Below, piece by piece: positions 23,000 to 31,403 of a stretch of DNA of 47,345 nucleotides; position 1 is the stretch's first letter, and each line of letters opens with the position of its first letter. Source of the DNA: Polaromonas sp. (GTDB lineage: Bacteria; Pseudomonadota; Gammaproteobacteria; Burkholderiales; Burkholderiaceae_C); assembly GCF_013817205.1 (NCBI RefSeq), contig NZ_JACDDD010000023.1, forward strand, positions 1-47,345, read 5' to 3'. The translations under genes and the position numbers were made by a program. The notes under the pieces are model-generated. The model worked only from the letters and a program-made list of their open reading frames with translations, was not told where the DNA came from and ran no database searches.

Positions 23000-25900
23000 C
23001 GCTGGTGCGTCGCCTGCTGGCCAGCGTGCTGTTGCTGCTGTTGCTCGGGGCAGCGGGGGCTGCGGCCCAAACTACCCAGCTGCATGTGGTGTTGCTGACC
23101 ACCTACGTGGTCACGCCGTCGCGGCTGGCGCAACTCGTGGCCGGGGCGCGGCAGGCCGGGGTGCCCCTGACCACGCTGTCGGCCGAACAAGGCACGCCAG
23201 AGGCATTGGCCCAGGCGTTGCGCGGTGCGCGCTTGCTGGTGATTGATGCTCCGCACAGCAGCGTGGCGCAAAACACGGCCGCCCGCTTCGGCGACATCCT
23301 GGACAAGGGCGATACCCCGTATGTGCTGGTGGGCGAGTTTGCCGCCGTGGCGAACAAGCAGCCCGTGGCCGCTGCGCCCCTGGCCGCCGAGCGCGGCGTG
23401 GACAGCGCCTGGGCACAGCGCCTGCGCGAGTACTGGCGCTTTGGCGGTGCGGCCAACATCGCTTTGGCCATGAGCGCCCTGAAGCAGTCGCTGGCCGGCA
23501 CGCCCGACGCTGCGGCCCTGCCAGTTGCTGTGCAGTTGCCTCTGGCAGGCTTTTACCACCCGCGTTGGCCGCAAATGCAGAGCCAGGCATCGGAGCTCGA
23601 TCAGCTGCCGTTTTCAGCATCAAATATGCCTCGAGCCCTTATGGGACGGGCGCAAGCAGCTCCCAAAACAGTAGCAATCGCCGTCAACAACGCCGTTTTT
23701 ACCGGTGCCGACACCGGCTGGCTGGACAGCCTGATCGCCGCGCTGGAGCAGCGCGGGCTGCGCGCCTACGCGTTTTACGGGCCGCGCCAGCAACAAGACC
23801 TGTTCTATCAGGCCACCCACATCACTGAGCCGGCGGGCCAGCGGCGTGTTGCCGACCTCATCATCAATGCCGCGCTGGTCTTCAACCCGACCGGGCGCAA
23901 GGCCGAGCTCGAGCGGATCGGCGTGCCGGTGCTGCAGACCATGCCGGCGCTGGCGATGAACCCGCCCGAATGGGCGCAGAGCCGCGACGGGCTGGCGCTC
24001 AGCGATGTGTCCTACTACTACACGCCCAGCGAGTTGTCGGGCATGGTCGATGCCATGCTGATCACGGCGCGCGACACGACCAGCGGCTCGCTGCTGCCTA
24101 TCGCCGGCCAGATCAACGCCGTGGCCGACAAGGCCGCCGCCCTGGTGCGCCTGCAGCAGACGCCACCGGCGCAGCGCCGCGTGGCGATGATGGTCTACAA
24201 CTATCCGCTGGGTGAGGGCAATGTGGGCGCGTCCTTCCTGAACGTGCCGAAAAGCCTGCATAACATGCTGGCCGCGATGAAAGCCGCCGGCTACCAGACC
24301 CAGGCGCCGACGGCGGATCAGATCACGCCCCAAGTGCAGGCCACCATGACCGCGTTTTACAAGCCCGAGCTGGTGCGGGGCCTGCTGGCGCAGGGGCTGG
24401 CCGAGGCCTTGCCGCTGGCCAGCTACCTGACCTGGTTCCGCAGCCTGCCACCGGCCACACAAAAGCGCATTGAGGACTACTGGGGGCCGGCCGACAAGGC
24501 CGCCATGCTGCGTGCGACCGATGCAGGCCAGCCGGCCTTCATCATCCCGCGGCTGCAGCTGGGCGAGGTAGTGATCCTGCCGCAGCCGCTGCGCCACGAG
24601 ATCACGGCGTCAAGCTCAGCCGAGCAGCGCAAAAAACGCATCGGCCACCGCTCCCAGGTGCCGCTCAGCCACAACTACCTGGCCACCTACCTCTGGCTGC
24701 GCACCCAGTTCGGCGCCCATTCGCTGGTGCATGTGGGCACACATGGCACGCTGGAATGGGCACCGGGCAAGGAGCGCGGCCTCTCGGCGCAGGACGATCC
24801 GCTGCTGGCCCTCGGCGACATGCCCAACATCTACCCCTACATCATGGACAACCTCGGCGAGGCACTCACCGCCAAGCGGCGCGGCCGCGCGGTGCTGGTC
24901 AGCCACTCGACGCCGATGTTTTCACCGGCCGGTTTCCGCCCCCAGGTGCACGAGATGCACGACCTGATGCATGACTGGGAAACCGTCGCCCCCGGGCCGG
25001 TCAAGGCTGAGCTGGAAGCGCGCCTGATCACCCACTTTGTCGAGCACAACTACCATCTTGACCTGAAGTGGAGCCGGGAAAAAATCCGCAACAACTTTGC
25101 CGGATTCATGGAAGTGCTGCACCCCTTTATGGATGACCTGGCGCAGGCCGCCCAGCCGCTGGGCCTGGCCGCCTTCGGCGAGGTGCCGGACGCACAGCGC
25201 CGCCTGCTGACCGTGCTGCAGACCCTGCGCAAGCCGTTGATCGAGGCGCTCGGTGAGGATATCGACGAGGTCTTTTTGCTCGACGGCGCACGCCTGATGC
25301 AGTCGCGCCCCGCGCGCTGGTTGCAGGTCGCGTTGAAAGACCCGCAGGCCGCGAGCCGGCTGGACCTGCGCGCCGAAGACGCGAAGAATCCAAAGACCTC
25401 GGTGCCGAATCGCGCCGAAGCCAAGCTGCTGGACCCGCAGGTGCTGCTGGCACTGGCGCAGCGCGCCATCCAGCTCGATGCCGCGCTGGCCAACAACGAA
25501 GAGATCAGCGGCTTTCTGAAAGCGCTGGACGGCCGGCATCTGGCCGCCAGTTACGGCGGCGATCCGGTGCGCAACCCCGACAGCCTGCCGACGGGCCGCA
25601 ACCTCTACGGCTTCGATCCCGGCCGCGTGCCGACACGCCAGGCCTGGGACACCGGGGTGGCCGCCTTCGATGCCTGGATGGCGCAGCACCGCGCAGACAA
25701 CAAGGGCCGGTGGCCTCAAAAAATTGCCTTCACCCTGTGGGCCGGCGAAACCATGCGCCATCAGGGCGTGATGGAAAGCCAGGCCCTGCACGCCCTGGGT
25801 TTGCGCCCGCGCTGGGATGACGCTGGCCGCGTCACCGGCCTGGATACGGTGCCGGCCAGCGAACTCAAACGACCCCGGCTCGATGTGCTGCTCAGCGTGA

Positions 25901-27189
25901 CCGGCTCCTACCGCGACCAGTTCCCGACCGTGATGCGCTGGCTCGATCAAGGCGTGCAGCAAGTGGCCGCCTTGCGCGAGGCCGACAACTTCGTGGCGCG
26001 CAACTCCGAGGCGCTCGCCCGAACCATGCAGGCCGGCGGCGCCACAGCAGCGCAGGCGCGGCGCTGGTCCACCGCACGGGTCTTCTCCAACGAGCAGGGC
26101 GCCTACGGCACCGGCCTTGCCGATGCGGCGCAGGCCACCGACCTCTGGCAGACTGCGGCCAGAGCCGGGGGCGACGCAGAGATGGCCAGCCTGTACATGG
26201 CGCGCATGGGCCATGCCTACGGCGAAGGGCTGGGCGAGTCGGATAGTGGCGGCGAGTCATCGACTGTGCTCAACAAGCTGCGCAGCGCTGTCTATGCAGG
26301 CAACCTCCGGCAGGTCGACACCGCCTTGTTGTCCCGTACCTCCAACACCTACGGTATGCTGACCAGCGATGATCCTTTCCAGTACCTTGGCGGCATATCG
26401 CAGGCGGTGCGTCAACTGACCGGCAAAGACCCCTCCCTCTATGTCCAGAATCTGCGTGACGCCACAGAAGTCAAGACCGAAACTGCGGCCAGCGCGCTGA
26501 CCAAGGAAATGCATACCCGTTACCTGCATCCGCAATGGATCAACGCGCAAAAGGCCGAAGGCTACAGCGGCACCCTGCAGGTGCTCAAGACGGCACAGTT
26601 TCTCTGGGGCTGGCAGGTCACCTCACCACAGACGGTGCGGCAGGACCATTGGCAGTCGCTGCACAACGTGTATGTGCGCGACCAGTACAAACTGGGCACA
26701 CGGCAGTGGCTGGAAGGCCATAACGGGGTTAGCCGCGCGGCTTTCGCACAGACGCTGGAGCGCATGCTCGATGCAGTGCGCCTCAATTACTGGCGGCCCG
26801 ACGATGCGACGAAAAAAGAGCTGGCGCAGGCGTACATGGACGCACTCAAGGCAACCGGTTTGCGCGAAAGCAATCCCGCGGTGCGGCGTTTTGTTGAAGC
26901 GCAAGCCGGTTCTGTCCCGCCCGCAGCCACGCGCCAGATTGTGCAGCCCGCGACTGCGGCCGCGCCGCAACCCCTCGCCCAGGTGACAGATGCACAGCTT
27001 GCCCCAAAATCGCCTGCGGCGGTGCAGGGATTGAAACTCGAACCGCAGGCCGACGTGCCCGCGCCGAAAGCCACGCCCGTGGTGGACACCCTCTTTGCGC
27101 TGTTTGCCACGGCGCTGTTGCTGGCGCTGGGCGCCTGGCGGCAGGCACGGCGTGGCCGCGTCGCCGTGGCCTCGCGTCATCGAGGATAG
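22996..27189 (+). CDS. cobN: CobN/magnesium-chelatase H-family protein, exported and membrane-anchored
   Basis: 1397 residues. The family core is clear: MVYNYPLGEGNVGASFLNVP, VGTHGTLEWAPGKERGLSAQ, GDMPNIYPYIMDNLGEALTA, KRRGRAVLVSHSTPMFSPAG and FTLWAGETMRHQGVMESQAL. In aerobic B12 synthesis CobN with CobS/CobT inserts cobalt in the cytoplasm. This copy differs: the N-terminus (MTLVRRLLASVLLLLLLGAA then GAAAQTT) is a signal peptide, and residues ~1365-1385 (TLFALFATALLLALGAWRQA) are a C-terminal membrane helix followed by basic residues, so the catalytic domain should face the periplasm. No cobS/cobT lies nearby; the TolQ-like/DUF2149 pair just upstream may supply energy. A role in periplasmic metal insertion or removal on a tetrapyrrole is inferred. 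An R1 repeat codes residues ~207-228. Confidence 0.88.
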   Translation: MTLVRRLLASVLLLLLLGAAGAAAQTTQLHVVLLTTYVVTPSRLAQLVAGARQAGVPLTTLSAEQGTPEALAQALRGARLLVIDAPHSSVAQNTAARFGDILDKGDTPYVLVGEFAAVANKQPVAAAPLAAERGVDSAWAQRLREYWRFGGAANIALAMSALKQSLAGTPDAAALPVAVQLPLAGFYHPRWPQMQSQASELDQLPFSASNMPRALMGRAQAAPKTVAIAVNNAVFTGADTGWLDSLIAALEQRGLRAYAFYGPRQQQDLFYQATHITEPAGQRRVADLIINAALVFNPTGRKAELERIGVPVLQTMPALAMNPPEWAQSRDGLALSDVSYYYTPSELSGMVDAMLITARDTTSGSLLPIAGQINAVADKAAALVRLQQTPPAQRRVAMMVYNYPLGEGNVGASFLNVPKSLHNMLAAMKAAGYQTQAPTADQITPQVQATMTAFYKPELVRGLLAQGLAEALPLASYLTWFRSLPPATQKRIEDYWGPADKAAMLRATDAGQPAFIIPRLQLGEVVILPQPLRHEITASSSAEQRKKRIGHRSQVPLSHNYLATYLWLRTQFGAHSLVHVGTHGTLEWAPGKERGLSAQDDPLLALGDMPNIYPYIMDNLGEALTAKRRGRAVLVSHSTPMFSPAGFRPQVHEMHDLMHDWETVAPGPVKAELEARLITHFVEHNYHLDLKWSREKIRNNFAGFMEVLHPFMDDLAQAAQPLGLAAFGEVPDAQRRLLTVLQTLRKPLIEALGEDIDEVFLLDGARLMQSRPARWLQVALKDPQAASRLDLRAEDAKNPKTSVPNRAEAKLLDPQVLLALAQRAIQLDAALANNEEISGFLKALDGRHLAASYGGDPVRNPDSLPTGRNLYGFDPGRVPTRQAWDTGVAAFDAWMAQHRADNKGRWPQKIAFTLWAGETMRHQGVMESQALHALGLRPRWDDAGRVTGLDTVPASELKRPRLDVLLSVTGSYRDQFPTVMRWLDQGVQQVAALREADNFVARNSEALARTMQAGGATAAQARRWSTARVFSNEQGAYGTGLADAAQATDLWQTAARAGGDAEMASLYMARMGHAYGEGLGESDSGGESSTVLNKLRSAVYAGNLRQVDTALLSRTSNTYGMLTSDDPFQYLGGISQAVRQLTGKDPSLYVQNLRDATEVKTETAASALTKEMHTRYLHPQWINAQKAEGYSGTLQVLKTAQFLWGWQVTSPQTVRQDHWQSLHNVYVRDQYKLGTRQWLEGHNGVSRAAFAQTLERMLDAVRLNYWRPDDATKKELAQAYMDALKATGLRESNPAVRRFVEAQAGSVPPAATRQIVQPATAAAPQPLAQVTDAQLAPKSPAAVQGLKLEPQADVPAPKATPVVDTLFALFATALLLALGAWRQARRGRVAVASRHRG
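23615..23679 (-). repeat. R1 dispersed repeat, copy f, inside cobN
   Basis: Minus-strand reading: GATTGCTACTGTTTTGGGAG, then CTGCTTGCGCCCGTCCCATA, AGGGCTCGAGGC and ATATTTGATGCTG. It codes SNMPRALMGRAQAAPKTVAI of the CobN-family protein. Confidence 0.85.
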
Positions 27190-27199
27190 GGAGCCTCAG

Positions 27200-28249
27200 A
27201 TGCTGACAGCGTGGAACTTCTTCCAGTTGGATCCAAGCCCCGGGATGCTCGCGGTGTGTGTGGCGATTGTTATGGTGTTTGTGCTGGTGCTGGCCCTGTC
27301 GATTGATGCGCGCTGGGGCGAACCAAGACCGGTTGTCCATCCTGTCGTCCTGATGGGCCGTTACCTGCAGGCCTGCGGGGATGTGATCACTGCCCGTCCG
27401 CCGGCCCTGGCTTTTGTCGGCGGCGCGCTGGCCTGGCTGGCCGGGGTGCTGGTTGTGGGCGCCCTAACTTTTGCGCTGCAGGCCCAGATCTTGCGTCAGG
27501 TCACGCATCTGGTGCTGAATCCGGGGCTGGACAAGGCCGCCATTGCCATGCTGTGGGTAGTGCTCATGGGATGGCTGCTCAAATGCATGTTGTCCTGGCG
27601 CATGCTGCATGACGAGGTCGGTGCGGTGGAGACCGCCTTGCAGCAATCGGTGGAAGCCGGGCGTGCACGGCTGGCCTGGCTGGTCAGCCGCAACACCGCC
27701 CTGCTCAGCGAGAGCGAGGTGCGAGAAAGCGCTATCGAGTCACTGGCCGAAAATCTCAACGATTCGGTGGTGGCACCGGTGTTCTGGTTCGTTCTGTTCG
27801 GCCTGCCGGGCGCGGCCATCTACCGTTTTGCCAATACCGCCGACGCGATGTGGGGCTACCGCGGCATGCACCGCGGGCAGCACTGGGAGTGGGCCGGCAA
27901 ATGGGCGGCGCGTGCCGATGACGTGTTGTCCTGGTTGCCAGCGCGCCTGACGGCTGGTTTGCTGGCATTGGTGGCGCGCGGCCTGCCGGTGGGCGCCTTG
28001 CGTTGGGAAGCCGCCAAGACACCGTCGCCCAACAGCGGCTGGCCAATGGCGGCCATGGCGCTGGCGCTGGGTGTCAGCCTGCGCAAGCCGGGGGTGTACA
28101 CCCTCAACGCCGCAGGCCGGCCGGCCGAAGCCGCTGACACCGCCTCGGCCCGGAAATATGCATCAAAAGCGGTGTTTGCCCTTGTCCTGTGGGCGACGAC
28201 AGCTATCTTTTTAATAGCATTGACCTTGTTCCCGGGAATTTCGCAATGA
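27200..28249 (+). CDS. cobD: Adenosylcobinamide-phosphate synthase (CobD/CbiB)
   Basis: ATG 27200 gives 349 residues. This membrane enzyme joins adenosylcobyric acid to (R)-1-amino-2-propanol phosphate. Family blocks: DARWGEPRPVVHPVVLMGRY (DxxxGDPxxxxHPVxxMG), SRNTALLSESEVRESAIESL, AENLNDSVVAPVFWF and YRFANTADAMWGYRG. About five hydrophobic segments are seen. The final helix and tail (residues ~318-341, KYASKAVFALVLWATTAIFL) are encoded by an R1 repeat, so the last membrane segment is repeat-derived. It overlaps cobC by ATGA. Confidence 0.94.
   Translation: MLTAWNFFQLDPSPGMLAVCVAIVMVFVLVLALSIDARWGEPRPVVHPVVLMGRYLQACGDVITARPPALAFVGGALAWLAGVLVVGALTFALQAQILRQVTHLVLNPGLDKAAIAMLWVVLMGWLLKCMLSWRMLHDEVGAVETALQQSVEAGRARLAWLVSRNTALLSESEVRESAIESLAENLNDSVVAPVFWFVLFGLPGAAIYRFANTADAMWGYRGMHRGQHWEWAGKWAARADDVLSWLPARLTAGLLALVARGLPVGALRWEAAKTPSPNSGWPMAAMALALGVSLRKPGVYTLNAAGRPAEAADTASARKYASKAVFALVLWATTAIFLIALTLFPGISQ
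28153..28221 (-). repeat. R1 dispersed repeat, copy g, 3' end of cobD
   Basis: Minus-strand reading: CAATGCTATTAAAAAGATAG, then CTGTCGTCGCCCACAGGACA, AGGGCAAACACCGC and TTTTGATGCATATTTC. It ends 28 bp before the cobD stop and shares frame with copies d and f. Confidence 0.85.
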
Positions 28250-29262
28250 GCTTTTTGCCGCTTGCGAGTGCGCGCAACCACGGCGGTCCTGACCAGTTCG
28301 GCGTGCCCCTGCATGATTTTTCAAGCAACAGCAATGCCTGCGGGCCGTGCCCGGATGCGCTGGCTGTGGTGCAGCAGGCCGATGCCACGGCGTATCCCGA
28401 CGCCGGCTACACCCGGTTGCGCCGCCAACTGGCGAATTTTCACGATGTTGCGCCTGAGCGTGTGCTGGTGGCCGGCAGTGCCAGCGAGTTTGTGTTTCGG
28501 GTGACGGCGCTGGCGGCGCAGCGCGGCGCTTCATCCGTCTGGCTACCGCGCTACAGCTACGGCGACTATGCGCAGGCGGCTTCAGCCTGGGGGCTGCCGC
28601 TGGCCTCGTCGCCAGATGGGGCGCAGTTGCGCTGGGCCTGCGACCCGTCCAGCCCGCTGGGTCAGTCTGACGCGGCGCCGGACGGTCGCGCAGACACGAA
28701 TGCCCTGTGCGTGCTGGACCGTGCTTACGAGCCCCTGCGCCTGAGCGGTGTGTCGGCATGGTCGGGCGGCGCGGTGCAAAACGTCTGGCAACTGTGGACG
28801 CCGAACAAGGCCCTGGGCCTGACCGGTGTGCGCGCAGCCTATGTGATTGCACCGACCGGCCAGGACGGCACGGTCAGGCAACTTGAAGCACTCGCGCCGT
28901 CCTGGCCGGTGGGCGCGCACGGGGTCGCCATGCTGCAGGCCTGGGTCAGGCACGACGTGCAGGCCTGGCTGGCCGCGAGTTTGCCGGTGCTGCGGGAATG
29001 GAAGGCCGCGCAGCTTCAATTGTGCGAATCGTTGGGCTGGGGCTGCCTGCCCAGTGAGGCCAATTTCTTTAGCGCGCAGCCGGCCCTGCCTTCGGGAATC
29101 ACGCTGGCAGAGGCGCTGGTGGCATTGCGGACGAGGGGTATCAAGCTGCGTGACACCACTTCCTTTGGCCTGCCCGGCCATGTGCGCCTGAGTGTCGCGG
29201 CTCCAGCGGCGCAGGATGCCTTGCGCAAGGCATGGCCCGATATCGCGAGGGCTGCGGCATGA
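28246..29262 (+). CDS. cobC: Threonine-phosphate decarboxylase (CobC, PLP-dependent)
   Basis: ATG 28246 gives 338 residues. It is a class I aminotransferase-fold enzyme that makes (R)-1-amino-2-propanol phosphate for the CobD step (Salmonella name cobD). Evidence: HDFSSNSNACGPCPDALAVV at the start (substrate entry), ATAYPDAGYTRLRRQLANFH, VLVAGSASEFVFRV (cofactor phosphate region) and WTPNKALGLTGVRAAYVIAP with the PLP lysine. The motif around the lysine is NKALG rather than the common TKxFG-type, a mild divergence. A few non-canonical residues aside, length and order fit. It overlaps cobD and cobQ by 4 bp each. Confidence 0.9.
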   Translation: MSFLPLASARNHGGPDQFGVPLHDFSSNSNACGPCPDALAVVQQADATAYPDAGYTRLRRQLANFHDVAPERVLVAGSASEFVFRVTALAAQRGASSVWLPRYSYGDYAQAASAWGLPLASSPDGAQLRWACDPSSPLGQSDAAPDGRADTNALCVLDRAYEPLRLSGVSAWSGGAVQNVWQLWTPNKALGLTGVRAAYVIAPTGQDGTVRQLEALAPSWPVGAHGVAMLQAWVRHDVQAWLAASLPVLREWKAAQLQLCESLGWGCLPSEANFFSAQPALPSGITLAEALVALRTRGIKLRDTTSFGLPGHVRLSVAAPAAQDALRKAWPDIARAAA

Positions 29263-30815
29263 GGGCGAAGGCCATCATGGTGCTGGGCACCACCAGTGGC
29301 GCCGGCAAAAGCTGGCTGACCACCGCGCTGTGCCGCTATTACGCCAACCAAGGCCTCAAGGTCGCGCCTTTCAAGGCGCAGAACATGAGCAACAACGCCA
29401 GAGTCGTAGCCCCCACGCTTGTCGCTTCGCGTACTACGCTACCCCCCGAGGGGGCTAATTTTCCTTGGGGCGGCCCGGCGGAAAATTGCGTGCCTGGCGG
29501 CGAGATCGGCAGCGCGCAGTATTTCCAGGCGCTGGCGGCCCGCGCCGTGCCCGAGGTGCGCATGAACCCGCTGCTGCTCAAGCCCGAGAAAGACACGCAG
29601 AGCCAGGTCATCCTGATGGGGCAGGTCAACACGGAACTGTCGCGTATGGCCTGGCGCGGCCGCAGCGCGTCGGTGTGGCCGGTGATCGCGCAGGCGCTCG
29701 ACGAGCTGATGGCCGAGAACGACGTGGTGGTGATTGAAGGCGCGGGCTCGCCCGCCGAGATCAACCTCAAGGACAGTGACATCGTTAACATGCGTGTGGC
29801 CCTTCACGCCCATGCGGCCTGCCTGCTGGTCACCGACATTGATCGCGGCGGTGCGTTTGCGCACCTGTACGGCACTTGGGCCATGCTTGATAACGCCGAG
29901 CAAAAACTGATCAAGGGTTTTGTGCTCAACAAGTTCCGCGGCGATGCAACCCTGCTTGCACCCGGCCCGCAAATGCTGCAGAACCTGACCAGCGTGCCGA
30001 CGGTCGCGACCCTGCCAATGTGGTGGCAGCACGGCCTGCCCGAGGAAGACGGAGTCTTTGACGCCAGCAGCCGCGCCACTGGCACCGTTACCAAAACCAT
30101 CGCGGTGATTGCCTACCCGCGCATCAGCAACCTCGACGAATTCCAGCCGCTTAAAAACGTTCCCGGCATTCGCCTCCAGTGGGTGCGCAGCCCGTCAGAA
30201 CTCGCGGGTCTGTCGCCGGCCGACTGGGTCATCCTGCCCGGCTCCAAACACACGAGCGGCGACCTGGACTGGCTGCGCGCCCAAGGGCTGGATCGCGCAG
30301 TGGCCGAACATGCCGGCCGCGGCGGCGCGGTGCTCGGTATCTGCGGCGGTTTGCAGATGCTCGGTGAAGCGCTGATTGACACTCACGGCATCGACGGCAA
30401 TGGCCCGGGCCTGGGCCTGTTGCCGGTTGTCACGATGTTCGAGCCGGCCAAGACGGTGCGGCACCGCGAGGCGGGCTTTACTGCGGTGAGCGGGCCCTGG
30501 TCGGCGCTGTCGGGCGTGATGGTGCGGGGTTATGAAATTCACCACGGCCAGACCGCGCCGCACAGCGCCATGGCTGCCGCCGGTGACCTGGCACAGGCGG
30601 TGCTGCCTGAGGGCCTGGGCTGGCAAAACGCTGCGGGCAATGTGCTGGGCGTTTACCTGCATGGGCTGTTCGAAGACCCGGCGGTGCTGCAGGCACTGTT
30701 CGGTGCGGGCACCCCCACGCTGGACTCAGTGTTCGAGGGCCTGGCCGGCTACATTGACCGACACTTCGAGCCGAGCGTACTGAATGAACTGATTGCCGGA
30801 AGGGTTGCGCCATGA
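29259..30815 (+). CDS. cobQ: Adenosylcobyric acid synthase (CobQ/CbiP) with repeat-derived insertion
   Basis: ATG 29259 gives 518 residues. It amidates side chains b, d, e and g of adenosylcobyrinic acid a,c-diamide. The N-terminal ATP domain has VLGTTSGAGKSWLTTALCRY and VAPFKAQNMSNNARVV; the glutaminase domain has GICGGLQMLGEAL (nucleophilic Cys) and RGYEIHHGQT (His). Between NNARVV and GGEIGSAQYFQALAAR, which are normally adjacent, lie about 28 extra residues (APTLVASRTTLPPEGANFPW, GGPAENCVP) encoded by an R2 repeat. The frame is kept and all catalytic motifs remain, so the enzyme may tolerate the extra surface loop. It overlaps cobC and the channel gene by 4 bp each. Confidence 0.94.
   Translation: MRAKAIMVLGTTSGAGKSWLTTALCRYYANQGLKVAPFKAQNMSNNARVVAPTLVASRTTLPPEGANFPWGGPAENCVPGGEIGSAQYFQALAARAVPEVRMNPLLLKPEKDTQSQVILMGQVNTELSRMAWRGRSASVWPVIAQALDELMAENDVVVIEGAGSPAEINLKDSDIVNMRVALHAHAACLLVTDIDRGGAFAHLYGTWAMLDNAEQKLIKGFVLNKFRGDATLLAPGPQMLQNLTSVPTVATLPMWWQHGLPEEDGVFDASSRATGTVTKTIAVIAYPRISNLDEFQPLKNVPGIRLQWVRSPSELAGLSPADWVILPGSKHTSGDLDWLRAQGLDRAVAEHAGRGGAVLGICGGLQMLGEALIDTHGIDGNGPGLGLLPVVTMFEPAKTVRHREAGFTAVSGPWSALSGVMVRGYEIHHGQTAPHSAMAAAGDLAQAVLPEGLGWQNAAGNVLGVYLHGLFEDPAVLQALFGAGTPTLDSVFEGLAGYIDRHFEPSVLNELIAGRVAP
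29406..29495 (+). repeat. R2 dispersed repeat inserted in frame in cobQ
   Basis: GTAGCCCCCACGCTTGTCGC, TACGCTACCCCCCGAGGGGG and CCTTGGGGCGGCCCGGCGG. The element shares its terminal and central blocks with the copies at 4205-4297 and 17471-17533, and it coincides with the extra residues of CobQ (about codons 50-79). Confidence 0.85.
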
Positions 30816-31237
30816 TTCTGGTTGTTGCGGCGAATCTTGCCGTGGTGTTGATGGCAGTGGTGATTCATTACGAGTTCCTGCTGCGGCTCAGTGTGCTGCT
30901 GCGTCGCGTCAAGATTCCACACCGGCCGCGGCTTCTGCTCGGCGTGGGCGGCGCACTGGTGGCGCACGCGGTGGAGGTCTGGCTGTTTGCTGCCGTCTAT
31001 TACCTGATGCACCATGCCGAGGGCTGGGGCAGGCTGACGGGCAACTTCGACGGCAGTCTGATGGACTGCGTTTATTTCTCCTTCACCACCTTCACCACGC
31101 TGGGCTTTGGTGACATCCAGCCGATTGGCGAGATGCGTTTTTTGACCGGCATCGAAGCCCTGACCGGGCTGGTGCTGATCACCTGGACCGCCTCCTTCCT
31201 GTTTGTGGAGATGCAGAAGTTCTGGGATTCAAAATAG
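30812..31237 (+). CDS. Two-TM potassium-channel-like protein (Ion_trans_2)
   Basis: 141 residues from ATG 30812, overlapping cobQ by ATGA. The N-terminal helix (LVVAANLAVVLMAVVIHYEF) and a second helix (LLLGVGGALVAHAVEVWLFA) precede a pore loop, YFSFTTFTTLGFGDIQPIGE, with the potassium selectivity filter TxGFGD, and a final helix (FLTGIEALTGLVLITWTASF). It is a minimal channel without a regulatory domain. As last gene of the riboswitch operon its link with cobalamin is unclear; it could help charge balance or simply be carried along. Homologues at this position in other Comamonadaceae would argue for a link. Confidence 0.88.
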   Translation: MILVVAANLAVVLMAVVIHYEFLLRLSVLLRRVKIPHRPRLLLGVGGALVAHAVEVWLFAAVYYLMHHAEGWGRLTGNFDGSLMDCVYFSFTTFTTLGFGDIQPIGEMRFLTGIEALTGLVLITWTASFLFVEMQKFWDSK

Positions 31238-31403
31238 CGCCTTTGCCATTTCGGTTTTTGGGGGGCGGCGGGCCCTCGGCGTGGGAGGCAAAATCCGGCA
31301 GGCCAGAACCGGCGGCGAGGTCATCAACGACTGCTTGTATGTGAGGCATCCAACAGCGTACCAGGCACTGCGGAATTGTCGGTATGTTGCCCAGTAGTCT
31401 GCG

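Noticed and set aside
31238-31403. A small gene or terminator between the ion channel gene and cheB
   Set aside because: Only a poly-T/G stretch was seen; no stable stem with a T-run and no credible short gene.
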